From: Geminocystis sp. NIES-3708
Lineage (GTDB): Bacteria; Cyanobacteriota; Cyanobacteriia; Cyanobacteriales; Cyanobacteriaceae
DNA: 64,000 nucleotides
Direction: 5' to 3'
NCBI RefSeq assembly: GCF_001548095.1
Contig: NZ_AP014815.1
Location: forward strand, 2,045,656 to 2,109,655
Of the stretch, positions 1 through 8,839 are shown piece after piece. Both the position numbers and the translations under genes were made by a program. The notes under the pieces were generated by a model, which ran no database searches, was not told the DNA's origin, and was given only the letters and a program-made list of their open reading frames with translations. Every line of letters starts with the position of its first letter. Position 1 is the first letter of the stretch.

Positions 1-26
1 TTGCCATCAAATTTTCTTCAAAAGGG

Positions 27-882
27 TTAGGAGAATACTAAATAATTACGTAAAGATAAACCTCCATCAATAGTTATCACTGTACCAGTGGTAAAATGAG
101 AAAAATAATTGTGGAGGCTAAATAAACGGCACTTCTACCGATATAACAAGGATTGATGGAACTTTGATGAAAGGGTATATATTGGTGATAATATGGTTTT
201 TTTTTTTCATCTTCGGCTACCCATCCGGGCGCAATACCATTAACTCTAATATTATAAGGTGCTAAATTGATCGCTAATTCTTTGATTATCATCGCTAATG
301 CCGTTTTCGATGCACTATAACTAACGAAACGAGATATTGCAGATTTATGGGTTGATGTAATAAATACTATACTTTTTTCTTGTGGATTATTAATCATCAT
401 TTCTACTATTTTTTGCGTCAAATACATGGGTTTAAAAACATTTGTATTAAATATCCTTTCCCAATCTTCTAAATCTATATCTTTAATGCCTTTTATATAA
501 TTATTAATGCCAATATTATTAATTAAAATATCAATATTAATATTATTTTCTTGAAAAACTTATCAACAAATCAATCTCTTGGGTGTTATTTATATCAAAA
601 ACAAAACTTTTATATTTGATGAAATAATTCTCTAATTCTAACTCTAATTGTTGACATCTTTACCTTATCTTTGTCCATAAAATAAATGTTACCGCCTTGT
701 TTTGCCATTTCTATAGCGATACTTTTACCGGCACCAGTAATTAAGATATTTTTATCAGCTAATAATTGATTATCATAAACTTTACTGGGTTCTTTTTCTT
801 TTAATTGAATAACTTGTTTAATGCTTTTTTCAGGATTAATAAATGTATTAATCGCAATTCTAAACCTATCTTTAATTTTCAT
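27..882 (-). pseudogene. Decayed short-chain dehydrogenase/reductase
   Basis: Remnant of a classical SDR (NAD(P)-dependent oxidoreductase, Rossmann fold). The 5' part (882 to about 660) encodes a basic leader and the first beta strand, ending ILITGAGKSIAIEMA. The usual GxxxGxG loop is four residues short, which suggests a 12-base in-frame deletion. The 3' part keeps YSASKTAL (catalytic YxxxK), NIRVNGIAPGWV and, in another frame, TGTVITIDGG before a stop at 27-29. Following the homology requires frame changes near 657, 612, 566 and 112. It is the last gene of the leftward glycosyltransferase operon, directly after another dead gene. It was probably a sugar- or polyketide-type reductase serving that pathway. 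The SDR assignment is firm; the substrate is unknown. Confidence 0.85.
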
Positions 883-885
883 AAT

Positions 886-1728
886 TTATAAATATATACT
901 ATATTCAGTTCCTTTAATAAAATCTATGACTTCTTGAGCATTTTCTACATCATCTCAGACACTATTTAAGAAAACTTTTTTCATTTTTGTAGTTACCGAA
1001 ACAGACTGCAATCCTAGATAATCAAAAATAATGTTAGCAGTATTTTGATGCTCTTTTGAGTGTAAGAGATTGTTTTTATCGATTATTTTTAAATGAGGTA
1101 TTTTCTTCATAATTTCTTGTTCTTGTATTGCTAAAGATTCTGACGATTTCATCTGCTTAATTAATTTATTTACATCAATATTAATAGAATTTCGTTTTAA
1201 TTTATCTTCTGGTCGATCATGCCATTTTTGACGAGTATTTGCTTGAATCTTAGAAATAACTTTATTTAACAAATTCTCCCTATGTAAATAGATAATTTTC
1301 CAGTTATTTTGATGAAAGTCATTAATAATATTTTTTAGAGTAAAATTGAGTTATTTTATAGAAATTTTTACTAATTGATCAAGTTTTACATCACAACCAT
1401 AATTTTTTTTATTACTTTTTAAACTCTGACTTTCCGCATATATACAAGGAAAAAATACTTTTTTAAAATGGACATTTATAAATTTTAGGAAAATTTCACC
1501 ATCACAAAAAATATCAGGATGACAATTTAATAAATTTGCCAATAAAGTACTACCCGTCCGATAATGAGCAAAAACAATAAATTTTTTTTCGAGTATATTA
1601 GACTCATTTACAAAAAATTTTATATAATCACTTAATTCATTTTTTCTAATGCCAGCAAAAATTTTAAAATTATTCAAAAATTTATTCATAGAATTGGAAT
1701 TAGAATTAGACATCCACAGAATTTTCAA
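886..1728 (-). pseudogene. Sulfotransferase gene with two in-frame stop codons
   Basis: A single continuous reading frame of about 280 codons interrupted by TAA at 1351-1353 and TGA at 955-957, with its natural stop at 886-888. The first part holds the PAPS-binding 5'-phosphosulfate loop (FAHYRTGSTLLANLL) followed by NCHPDIFCDGE. The middle has WKIIYLHRENLLNKVISK, typical of the PAPS 3'-phosphate-binding strand and helix. The end has the basic STKLKKV-like segment (VSVTTKMKKV) and an acidic tail helix. No frameshift is needed, so inactivation looks recent compared with the neighbouring SDR relic. The family normally transfers sulfate from PAPS to a sugar or lipid, fitting a surface-glycan operon. 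Stop readthrough cannot be excluded but is unlikely. Confidence 0.85.
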
Positions 1729-1850
1729 TTTAAATTAATTTAAGTATTGAAATCATTAAAATTATATCCTATAGTTTATTGTTATTTATGATTAATATAG
1801 TCTCGCTAAAATTTTTTATACAATAATTATTGAAGAGGTTTATATTAATA

Positions 1851-2609
1851 TTAAAATTTGGGTGACATACCTATATATTGAAGAAGACTAATATTAGAAT
1901 TACTCAATATTTTACCTTGTTCTTGACAACGAAGAGAATGCTGTCTGAGAATTTTTAATAAACCCAATTCAATAACATTTTTATCTTTAGTCATATTAAA
2001 TTCGTGTTGACAATAAAACAAAAAAACTTCTTGTAAAACTACTTTAGAAATATTATTTTCCCAAGCTCGAAAAAAGAAATCTACATCTTCTCCATAGATC
2101 ATTTTTTCATTAAATAAACCAATTTTGTCAAACAGTGATTTACGATAAGTACCACTATCTAAACTAATAAAATTATAAGGTTCAGATAAAGGTGTTAGAA
2201 TATTTTCTCTATTATCATCATATACTATTATTTTCATCTTCTGTATTAAACCCTGAACTATGTCAACAGTGGGATTTGTTAGTAAATATTTTACTTGATT
2301 GTTGAGCTTATTTTCAGCCCATAAATCATCCACATCCAAAAAAGTAATAAAATTTCCTTGAGCTATTTTTATGCCTTTATTTCTTGCAGATGCTGGCCCT
2401 TGATTTTCTTGATATATATATTTAAAGTTATCATTTAATTCAGATATAATTTTAGCGGTATTATCTGTTGAGCCATCATCAATAAAAATAATTTCTAAAG
2501 GGTGATAATTTTGTTTTTTTACGGTTTTGATCGCACTTTTAATAAACTTTTCCCCATTATAAACAGGGATAATTATGCTAACTAGAAATTGATCTTTATT
2601 GATACTCAT
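1851..2609 (-). CDS. Glycosyltransferase family 2
   Basis: GT-A fold inverting glycosyltransferase that moves a sugar from a nucleotide-sugar donor, probably at the inner membrane face. From the ATG at 2609 the nucleotide-binding start is VSIIIPVYNGE (residues 10-20), IDDGSTDN is near 43-50, and the metal-binding DxD is LDVDD at 91-95. An acidic GEDVDFF near 170 is the likely catalytic-base region. A GTG three codons upstream (2618) could also start it. It lies at the 3' end of a leftward run of glycosyltransferases, separated from its neighbour by 163 bases rather than the 7-26 bases seen elsewhere, so it may have its own promoter. No membrane segment is seen. Donor and acceptor are unknown. 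Confidence 0.85.
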   Translation of the reverse strand: MSINKDQFLVSIIIPVYNGEKFIKSAIKTVKKQNYHPLEIIFIDDGSTDNTAKIISELNDNFKYIYQENQGPASARNKGIKIAQGNFITFLDVDDLWAENKLNNQVKYLLTNPTVDIVQGLIQKMKIIVYDDNRENILTPLSEPYNFISLDSGTYRKSLFDKIGLFNEKMIYGEDVDFFFRAWENNISKVVLQEVFLFYCQHEFNMTKDKNVIELGLLKILRQHSLRCQEQGKILSNSNISLLQYIGMSPKF

Positions 2610-2781
2610 ATTGATCACATTTATACAATTGATTTAGATTACTATATTATTAACTAACTCTTTAATTTTTCATCGTTTGATCTACAAATTACTCATATTT
2701 CTATAATTTTCCATTTTTTAGTTAAACAAATTTGTACTTTTTATTTCTCTTATTAATAATATATATGATAATAGCTAATTA

Positions 2782-3993
2782 TCAAAAATCACAGTTCATT
2801 ATTCCTAACTCTACCAATTGTTGACTATTTTGAAATCTCACAGAATGCTGAGAATCATATAAATTTAAAGTTTCATTTTCGTTAATAACTTTCGCATATT
2901 GATTATATTGCATCCCCTCGCCAAAATGTTCTTTTCTGATAACTTCACTTTGTACATAATCGTAAAAAGATGAGAAAAATTTGAAGTGTAATAAACAACC
3001 CGTTTCATTAGCAATTTCTTCTTTTAAACAGTTTGTGGAGTGTTGCCCACCTGTTAATACTCTATCTTCTGTATATTTAATTAAGGGAACTTTACTGAGA
3101 TAATAGTCACCTTTAGTACCAAAAATCCGTTGTCTAACTCCCCCTATATAGACAGTTTGGTTTTTATAAGAACTTCCTAAATCATATTTATCATGGTAAA
3201 ATTGGCGATCAAAATAAGGACAAACTTCAACAAAATTCTCTCCCGGTGTATATAATGTATCTTTGATAGGAATATCAGAATACATATCTAAAAGAACACA
3301 GGTAAATGCCCTTTTTTGCAGACAATCTAACTTATAACACAGTTCAGGAATAGTAATTTTTTCTGCATTAGGATAGAAAAAAAGTTCATCAGCATCAACG
3401 ATTAAACACCAATGATTTAAGCCATATTTTCTCAGCAAAATCTCAAACCAAGCCGAACCAAAATTAGCAAGATTAAAAGAAAGATTACTTTGCCACAAAT
3501 AAACATCATTTTGTGTTAGTAAATATTCCCTAGTATTATCCGTTGATTGATTATCAATGATAAGAAATTTAGCAATACCTTTTTCTCTGTAATAAGACAA
3601 AAAATAGGGAAGACGAGGTGCTTCATTTCTCACCACCACACAAACTAAAATATCCCTAGATTGCAGATTAATTTTTTTTGAATGTTGACGCTGAAGTTGA
3701 TAAAATTCAAAAGCAGAATCAATGCCATCTTTTTCAATTAAAGTATTAATTAAACATTTATGAATTTCCGCTTCATTAGAATCAATATTAATAGCTTTAA
3801 TTAAAATTTGTAAAGCTAAATCTAATTGTTTTTGTTGAAAGTAAATTTTACCTAAATAAAAATGTGCTTGAAGATGATTCGATTGCAGTTTTATTGTTTC
3901 TTGATAACCTTTAATTGCTGGTTCTATTTTTCCTTTTAAATGCCATGCTCTAGCTAATCGAAATTTTACTTCAGCAGATGTTTTTTTCTCCAT
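2782..3993 (-). CDS. TPR-repeat glycosyltransferase (Glyco_tranf_2_4 type)
   Basis: Two-part protein of 403 residues. Residues about 4-100 form two to three TPR helical pairs (for example ARAWHLKGKIEPAIKGYQE and AHFYLGKIYFQQKQLDLAL), a protein-protein interaction scaffold. From about 113 follows a GT2-like domain of the DUF4922/glycosyl-transferase 92 type: CVVVRNEAPRLPYFLSYY, IDNQSTDNT at 146-154, and a DxD-like DADELFF at 200-206. Such proteins transfer sugars in polysaccharide or glycoprotein assembly. The TPR part may dock it to the other transferases of the operon, which is inference. It starts 26 bases after the upstream GT2 gene, so it is probably co-transcribed. Acceptor unknown. Confidence 0.8.
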   Translation of the reverse strand: MEKKTSAEVKFRLARAWHLKGKIEPAIKGYQETIKLQSNHLQAHFYLGKIYFQQKQLDLALQILIKAINIDSNEAEIHKCLINTLIEKDGIDSAFEFYQLQRQHSKKINLQSRDILVCVVVRNEAPRLPYFLSYYREKGIAKFLIIDNQSTDNTREYLLTQNDVYLWQSNLSFNLANFGSAWFEILLRKYGLNHWCLIVDADELFFYPNAEKITIPELCYKLDCLQKRAFTCVLLDMYSDIPIKDTLYTPGENFVEVCPYFDRQFYHDKYDLGSSYKNQTVYIGGVRQRIFGTKGDYYLSKVPLIKYTEDRVLTGGQHSTNCLKEEIANETGCLLHFKFFSSFYDYVQSEVIRKEHFGEGMQYNQYAKVINENETLNLYDSQHSVRFQNSQQLVELGIMNCDF

Positions 3994-4019
3994 AAAAAAT
4001 TTTTAATTAACTTTACATT

Positions 4020-4703
4020 TTATTTTACTTCATGACGACGACGATCCAAAGATGCCTTAATTATTTTTACATAATCACTGCGATCTTTTTTGTCAATAAT
4101 TCCCATATTAGTATCATGAATCCTTCTTTTTAAGAGTACTTCAGGACAAACAAAACTTTTGATTCCTTGCTCACAGGCTTTTAAATACCAATCAATAAAA
4201 TCGCCTAATTTTAGACTAATATCAAATAAGCCTATCTGAGAAAATACCTCTTTTTTTGCTAACATAGTTCCTTTTACATAGCCTTTCATTATCTCATTAG
4301 GAAGATCTATTTTATCTTGAATATTTGTGTCTAACTCTGGACTAATAAATTGTTGAATATGAGCAAATACTATACTTACTTGAGTATTTTTTTTTAAAAC
4401 TTTTATTTGTAAATTTAACTTATTTTCTGTCCATAAATCATCAGAATCAAGAAAAGCTATAAATTCACCTTTAGCCACTTTTAACCCATGATTTAGAGCC
4501 GAAGAAATCCCACTATTTTCTTGATAAAAGTATCTAATTTTTGAGCCAAAACTTTTAATAATTTCTGCACTTTTATCCGTTGAACCGTCATCAATTACGA
4601 TAATATCTAGGAATTGATAAGTTTGTTTTAAAACACTTTCTATAGCTTCAGATACATATTTTTCACGATTATAAACAGGAATAATTACACTAATTAATGA
4701 CAT
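4020..4703 (-). CDS. Glycosyltransferase family 2
   Basis: A 227-residue GT2 enzyme made of little more than the GT-A core: ISVIIPVYNRE at 4-14, IDDGSTDKS at 37-45, DxD motif LDSDDLW at 85-91 and a C-terminal RRIHDTNMG element shared by all the paralogues here. Its ATG is 7 bases after the stop of the next upstream gene (4711), so translation is likely coupled. It has the N-terminal half typical of the array, but a divergent middle (residues 100-170), where acceptor specificity usually lies. That suggests each paralogue adds a different linkage. No transmembrane segment is visible. Confidence 0.85.
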   Translation of the reverse strand: MSLISVIIPVYNREKYVSEAIESVLKQTYQFLDIIVIDDGSTDKSAEIIKSFGSKIRYFYQENSGISSALNHGLKVAKGEFIAFLDSDDLWTENKLNLQIKVLKKNTQVSIVFAHIQQFISPELDTNIQDKIDLPNEIMKGYVKGTMLAKKEVFSQIGLFDISLKLGDFIDWYLKACEQGIKSFVCPEVLLKRRIHDTNMGIIDKKDRSDYVKIIKASLDRRRHEVK

Positions 4704-4710
4704 AATTTTT

Positions 4711-5409
4711 TTATTTATTCTTACTTAAATTTTCTCTTTTACGATGAATTGATTCTCTTAAAATTTTGAGTAAATTTTGATTATTTTCAGGACGATTTAA
4801 AGAAATATTATTGTTATGTATTCTTTTATTTAACAGAATTTTATCGATAACTTTTATAAAAATATTAGCATCTTGACACCTAGCAAACCAATCAACATCT
4901 TCTGCTACCCAAAACTCAGAATTAAAGTTGCCAACTTTTTCAAAGACACTTTTTTTGACCATTAATGTTTCCATAATTTTACCCACATGATCACCTTCTA
5001 ATAATTCAGTTTTAAATCCTGATGGTGGCAAATTTCCTTCTTCTAAAAAAAATTTTACTTTGCCTATAACACCTTGAACTTGTGGATTATCAATCATATA
5101 ATCTACTTGGATTTTTAGCTTATCATCAGTCCAAATATCATCACAAGAAAGAAAAGTAATTAATTCCGCTTTTGCCTCATCAATTCCTTGATTATAAGCA
5201 TCGGCTATTCCTTGACTATTTTGTAAAAAATAACGAATTTGAGAATAACATTGAGCAATAATTGGGGTTTTATCATTAGAATTACCATCAATAACAATAA
5301 TTTCATAGTTTTTATAAGTTTGATTTAAAACACTTTCAATAGCAGTTTGTAAAAATTTTTCACCATTTTTAACTACTATAATTACACTAACTAATGGCAA
5401 ATTTATCAT
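4711..5409 (-). CDS. Glycosyltransferase family 2 with altered DxD motif
   Basis: 232-residue GT2 paralogue with the nucleotide-binding strand VSVIIVVKNGEKF (7-19) and DGNSNDKT near 41-48 in place of DGSTDNT. The metal-binding position reads LSCDDIW (87-93), so the first Asp of the D-x-D-D found in the paralogues is Ser. Related 'DGNSxD' GT2 enzymes do vary here, so loss of activity is not proven. EDVDWF near 159 and the KRIHNNNIS tail element remain. It is in the middle of the leftward operon with gaps of 9 and 7 bases to its neighbours. Substrate unknown. Confidence 0.82.
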   Translation of the reverse strand: MINLPLVSVIIVVKNGEKFLQTAIESVLNQTYKNYEIIVIDGNSNDKTPIIAQCYSQIRYFLQNSQGIADAYNQGIDEAKAELITFLSCDDIWTDDKLKIQVDYMIDNPQVQGVIGKVKFFLEEGNLPPSGFKTELLEGDHVGKIMETLMVKKSVFEKVGNFNSEFWVAEDVDWFARCQDANIFIKVIDKILLNKRIHNNNISLNRPENNQNLLKILRESIHRKRENLSKNK

Positions 5410-5418
5410 ATATTTATT

Positions 5419-6102
5419 TTATAAGTTTTTACGACGATCTAAAGACATTTTTAAAGATTTAAGAAAAGCAGAATAACTATTTTTTCTATCTCTACTTACA
5501 TTACTATCATGAATACGATAACATAACACACTTTCTGAAACTATTATTTGATTAATATTCGCTTCTTTTATTCTTAAAAACCAGTCAACATCTTCACTGG
5601 AAGATAAATTAGGATCAAAATTACCCAGCTTTTCAAATACTGATTTTTTATATAATCCAGCACCTAAATTAACATTAATAGTGGAGTTTGAAAATTCCTC
5701 AAAATACTCTTTTTCTTCGTTTTTTTCTTTCAATAATAAACACTGTACATAACCTATAGCTACTTCTACATAAGGATCTTTTTTAAAACAATTGACTAAT
5801 AATTCTAAATGATCATCAGTCCATAAATCATCGGCATCTAAAAAAGCAATATACTCTCCCTTCGCTATTTTAATACCATTATTTCTAGCGATAACTGGAC
5901 CACTATTTTCTTGATATATATATTGAATATCCTGAAAACTTTTAGCAATTTTAGCAGTATTATCCGTTGAACCATCATCAATTAAAATAATTTCTAATGG
6001 TTGATAATTTTGCTTAATGACACTTTCTATAGCATCTTTTAGATATTTTTCAGCGTTAAAAGCAGGAATAATTACACTAATAAATGGGTTTTGAATAATC
6101 AT
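5419..6102 (-). CDS. Glycosyltransferase family 2 (twin of next upstream gene)
   Basis: 227-residue GT2: ISVIIPAFNAEKY (8-20), IDDGSTDNTA (41-50), DxD LDADDLW (88-94), SSEDVDWF near 168 and YRIHDSNVS near the C-terminus. Its first 50 codons are identical at DNA level to those of the upstream paralogue starting at 6812 (150 identical bases), while the C-terminal half is unrelated in detail. This indicates gene conversion or recent partial duplication. It starts 14 bases after the upstream gene's stop. Likely a cytoplasmic enzyme acting on a lipid-linked or peptide-linked acceptor; specificity unknown. Confidence 0.85.
   Translation of the reverse strand: MIIQNPFISVIIPAFNAEKYLKDAIESVIKQNYQPLEIILIDDGSTDNTAKIAKSFQDIQYIYQENSGPVIARNNGIKIAKGEYIAFLDADDLWTDDHLELLVNCFKKDPYVEVAIGYVQCLLLKEKNEEKEYFEEFSNSTINVNLGAGLYKKSVFEKLGNFDPNLSSSEDVDWFLRIKEANINQIIVSESVLCYRIHDSNVSRDRKNSYSAFLKSLKMSLDRRKNL
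5932..6081. repeat. 150-base direct repeat, copy 1 (5' end of GT2 gene)
   Basis: Bases 5932-6081 are identical to 6642-6791 (offset 710), and similarity continues with scattered differences left to about 5830/6540. The segment encodes residues about 8-57 of two adjacent glycosyltransferases. Identity stops abruptly at the gene 5' end and fades into the middle of the gene. Confidence 0.9.
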
Positions 6103-6116
6103 ATGATAATTATTAA

Positions 6117-6812
6117 TTAAAGATTATTTTGCTTATTTTTACGTTGAATAGATGCTCTAAGAAAACTTAATACATCAGATTTCATCTCCTCAATATTATG
6201 GGATTGATTAGCATCATGAATTCTTTTTAATAAAACTATTTCTGGTATTATATACATGGATAAACGAGCATCAATAGTTTTTAATAACCAGTCTGAATCA
6301 TTACCATGTTTATAGCTTGAATCAAAATAACCAATTTGATTAAAAATAGATTTTCTTGTTAATAAAGCACTTAATAAATAGGCAGGAGTTATAGTCTCTA
6401 AATATTCTTGTTTTAGCCATTTAGGTTTTTCTATTCCTGACTCTAAAAATATTTTTTGTTGTCCTAATACATAACTTATATCAGAGTGATCCTTAAGATA
6501 ATTTATTTGTAAACTTAATTTATTTGGTGTCCATAAATCATCTTGATCTAAAAAAGCAATATAATCTCCCCCCGCTATTTTAATACCATTATTTCTAGCG
6601 ATCGCCGGACCACTATTTTCTTGATATATATATTTAATATTCTGAAAACTTTTAGCAATTTTAGCAGTATTATCCGTTGAACCATCATCAATTAAAATAA
6701 TTTCTAATGGTTGATAATTTTGCTTAATGACACTTTCTATAGCATCTTTTAGATATTTTTCAGCGTTAAAAGCAGGAATAATTACACTAATTAAAGGATT
6801 ATTTATATTCAT
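6117..6812 (-). CDS. Glycosyltransferase family 2
   Basis: 231-residue GT2 paralogue: ISVIIPAFNAEKY (8-20), IDDGSTDNTA (41-50), metal motif LDQDDLW (88-94), GNDSDWL near 171 and KRIHDANQS near the end. First of the glycosyltransferase run. Its ATG overlaps the stop codon of the upstream kinase-like gene by one base (TAATG on the minus strand), so the two are translationally coupled. It carries copy 2 of the 150-base repeat. The divergent acceptor half distinguishes it from its twin at 5419-6102. Confidence 0.85.
   Translation of the reverse strand: MNINNPLISVIIPAFNAEKYLKDAIESVIKQNYQPLEIILIDDGSTDNTAKIAKSFQNIKYIYQENSGPAIARNNGIKIAGGDYIAFLDQDDLWTPNKLSLQINYLKDHSDISYVLGQQKIFLESGIEKPKWLKQEYLETITPAYLLSALLTRKSIFNQIGYFDSSYKHGNDSDWLLKTIDARLSMYIIPEIVLLKRIHDANQSHNIEEMKSDVLSFLRASIQRKNKQNNL
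6642..6791. repeat. 150-base direct repeat, copy 2 (5' end of GT2 gene)
   Basis: Exact copy of 5932-6081; see that entry. The two copies lie in the same position and frame of adjacent paralogues, a substrate for recombination that would delete or fuse them. Confidence 0.9.
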
Positions 6813-7867
6813 TATTTTGTCTTTAGAAAATTGAAAATAATCGATGATATTTGTTTAATCTCTGTACCTAAATTAAGATAATAACAAGGAAGTTGATTAA
6901 CCACATTAGTCATTATTTTACAGGCTTGTTCCCCAGTATGAGGTAACTGTTTAATCGTACTAGGAATCAAAGAAGATAATCCCATAATTGATGATGTTTT
7001 TTCTAAATAACTATCTTTTTCTCCTGTAATTCTCGGAATTAAAACCGCTTTTAAAGGAAAAGTTTTAATAATTTTTTCAGGAAAATGCTCATGTAAAAAA
7101 TAAAGAGCTTTTTCTTCCCCAAGGCGATCGCTATTACTGATAATCGGTTTTAAAAATGGCAATCTATCCACATCATCAGGTTTTTTCTTCCCCGTTGAAT
7201 AAACACTATGAGCTCTTGGTATAGGATTAGTCGTGATTAGACTATAATCATCACTGAGGTAAAATAACTCAGAATCAAGACAAGATAAAGCCGTTGTTGA
7301 CTTACCACTGCCTCCTTTCCCCACTAATAATACTCCTCCATCAGGTAATCCTACCGCTCCACCGTGAATAAGTTGTATATTTTTCTGACTTAACCAAACT
7401 TGTAAAATACTGCGTAAAGGTGAGCTAGTTTCCCAATAAGGAACAAAATTGGCATTATTTACCCAATATATTCCTAAATTCCGCTCTAAATCTAGTAAAC
7501 TCAGAGCATTTGCTCCCCATTGAAAAGATGTATAAATCTTATCCGAATTTAAACCAATAATTTCACCCCGTTTTTGAAGATGATTTCTTTGCCAAGGGGG
7601 AGGAGGAATTTTTACCCCAGTAGAATGACTATCCCAAAGATAAATATTTAAATCCGCTGAAGAAACTTCATCGATTTTAAGATGATATAAAGCAGGAATA
7701 ATTTTAGAAATTAAGTCAGAAGATGCAAAATTTAAACAGATATTAAAACCAGCAATTTGATAATAATAAGAGATATTTTGAGATTTTATTACTGCTTGAT
7801 GATAATAAGAATAAATATCATTAAAAAACTCTAATGGTTGTGGAAAAGAATCTAAATTATTATTCAT
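6812..7867 (-). CDS. HPr-kinase-like P-loop protein (HprK-related)
   Basis: About 351 residues. The C-terminal half resembles the catalytic domain of HPr serine kinase/phosphorylase: IHGGAVGLPDGGVLLVG leads into the Walker A GKGGSGKSTT (near 183-192), followed by YLSDDYSLI (near 203-211), the usual HprK Asp pair. The N-terminal half is family-specific and not recognised. HprK-like kinases are known beside PqqD-type proteins and in lasso-peptide clusters, where one class phosphorylates the precursor peptide. No HPr or PTS gene is nearby, so a role in modifying a peptide or carrier is more plausible than carbon control (inference). ATG 7867 is preferred to a TTG two codons upstream. It couples by a one-base overlap to the first glycosyltransferase. 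Confidence 0.75.
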   Translation of the reverse strand: MNNNLDSFPQPLEFFNDIYSYYHQAVIKSQNISYYYQIAGFNICLNFASSDLISKIIPALYHLKIDEVSSADLNIYLWDSHSTGVKIPPPPWQRNHLQKRGEIIGLNSDKIYTSFQWGANALSLLDLERNLGIYWVNNANFVPYWETSSPLRSILQVWLSQKNIQLIHGGAVGLPDGGVLLVGKGGSGKSTTALSCLDSELFYLSDDYSLITTNPIPRAHSVYSTGKKKPDDVDRLPFLKPIISNSDRLGEEKALYFLHEHFPEKIIKTFPLKAVLIPRITGEKDSYLEKTSSIMGLSSLIPSTIKQLPHTGEQACKIMTNVVNQLPCYYLNLGTEIKQISSIIFNFLKTK

Positions 7868-8030
7868 AGGCAATAACTATTTTAATTTTGTCTGATTTTA
7901 CCTGTGGAATTGTTTAATCTTTTGGGTTTTGAACTTAACTTATAAACGACAATTTTTTCATAACTAAAACGTTCTGAAGCTCTATTAATTTGACTTTATT
8001 TAGCTTTGCTTTAATTCTTTGGCTTTGGTT

Positions 8031-8486
8031 TTAAATTAGAGTATCAATTTTAGCATTAGGCCATCCCATTTCGTCCACTTCATGAATGGGATCGAGTGTC
8101 AATAATTCTTCCATATCGGTATATTTAGTTAATTTGGGTGGTATAAAAAAAGGTTTATTCGTATTTATATGTTCTTTAATTATTGTATTTTTTTTAGATA
8201 TATTTTGAGGAGCAAGATCAGCAATAATAATTTCTTCTATTAATAATTGTTGACAAAAATCTTGAATTTGAATAATTATATCATCTTCATTACCTGAATA
8301 CTTTTGAATAATTAATTTAATAATTTCTTCTTGACTAATACCGTTTTCTATATAAGACCAAATTTCTGCACTTATATCAAGAAGACTATAATAGTAACCC
8401 TTTTTGAGATTAACAATTACCACTTCACCATCAATAGTTTCTTGAACTACTTTTGGGGTATTAATTTTAAAATAGTTTAGTAACAT
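8031..8486 (-). CDS. PqqD-family peptide chaperone with leader-like C-terminal tail
   Basis: 151 residues. Residues about 1-95 match the PqqD/RRE winged-helix fold that binds leader peptides of ribosomally made natural products (VVQETIDGEVVIVNLKKG, YYSLLDISAEIWSYIENG, then the helix bundle). Residues about 115-145 (FIPPKLTKYTDMEELLTLD and then PIHEVDEMGWP) form a separate conserved tail. Its P-x-L-x-x-Y spacing recalls leader-peptide recognition motifs of lasso-type precursors. First gene of the leftward operon, followed by the HprK-like kinase and the glycosyltransferases. No precursor peptide or cyclase gene is visible in the window. PqqD assignment is good; the RiPP connection is inference. 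Confidence 0.75.
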   Translation of the reverse strand: MLLNYFKINTPKVVQETIDGEVVIVNLKKGYYYSLLDISAEIWSYIENGISQEEIIKLIIQKYSGNEDDIIIQIQDFCQQLLIEEIIIADLAPQNISKKNTIIKEHINTNKPFFIPPKLTKYTDMEELLTLDPIHEVDEMGWPNAKIDTLI

Positions 8487-8839
8487 GATTATCTTTTTCT
8501 TGTTTCAAGCTCGGCTAACATTTTATGATAATCTTACTACAATGAGTAGATCAAAAACAAAAATAATATTTATTTCAAGCTACTGACTCTACCTGATAAT
8601 AACTACCAAAATTCAATTAAGGATAATCAGATTGAAACTTTTCGTAACTATTAAAATTTAAGCCAAGACAATGACACTAAAAGTCTCAATGTTAATTTTA
8701 GTGATGAATCACCAAATATTATTTCTTAATTCTAAATTTTCTCAATTATAATCTTACAACTCGTATAAAATCGTTATGGTCTTATTTCTAGTTTAATATT
8801 TTATTAATCATTACCGTAAATTAATTTTTAATTATTAAC
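8487..8839. other. Divergent intergenic region (353 bases)
   Basis: AT-rich gap between the leftward PqqD-glycosyltransferase operon and the rightward ArsA-like gene, so it should hold both promoters. No RNA gene or clear operator is seen. Bases 8574-8729 read as an open frame on the plus strand broken by one TAA (8652-8654), possibly a gene relic, but too short to assign. Confidence 0.4.

Noticed and set aside
8574-8729. Frame of about 50 codons with one stop upstream of the ArsA-like gene
   Set aside because: No recognised family and AT-rich DNA gives such stretches by chance.
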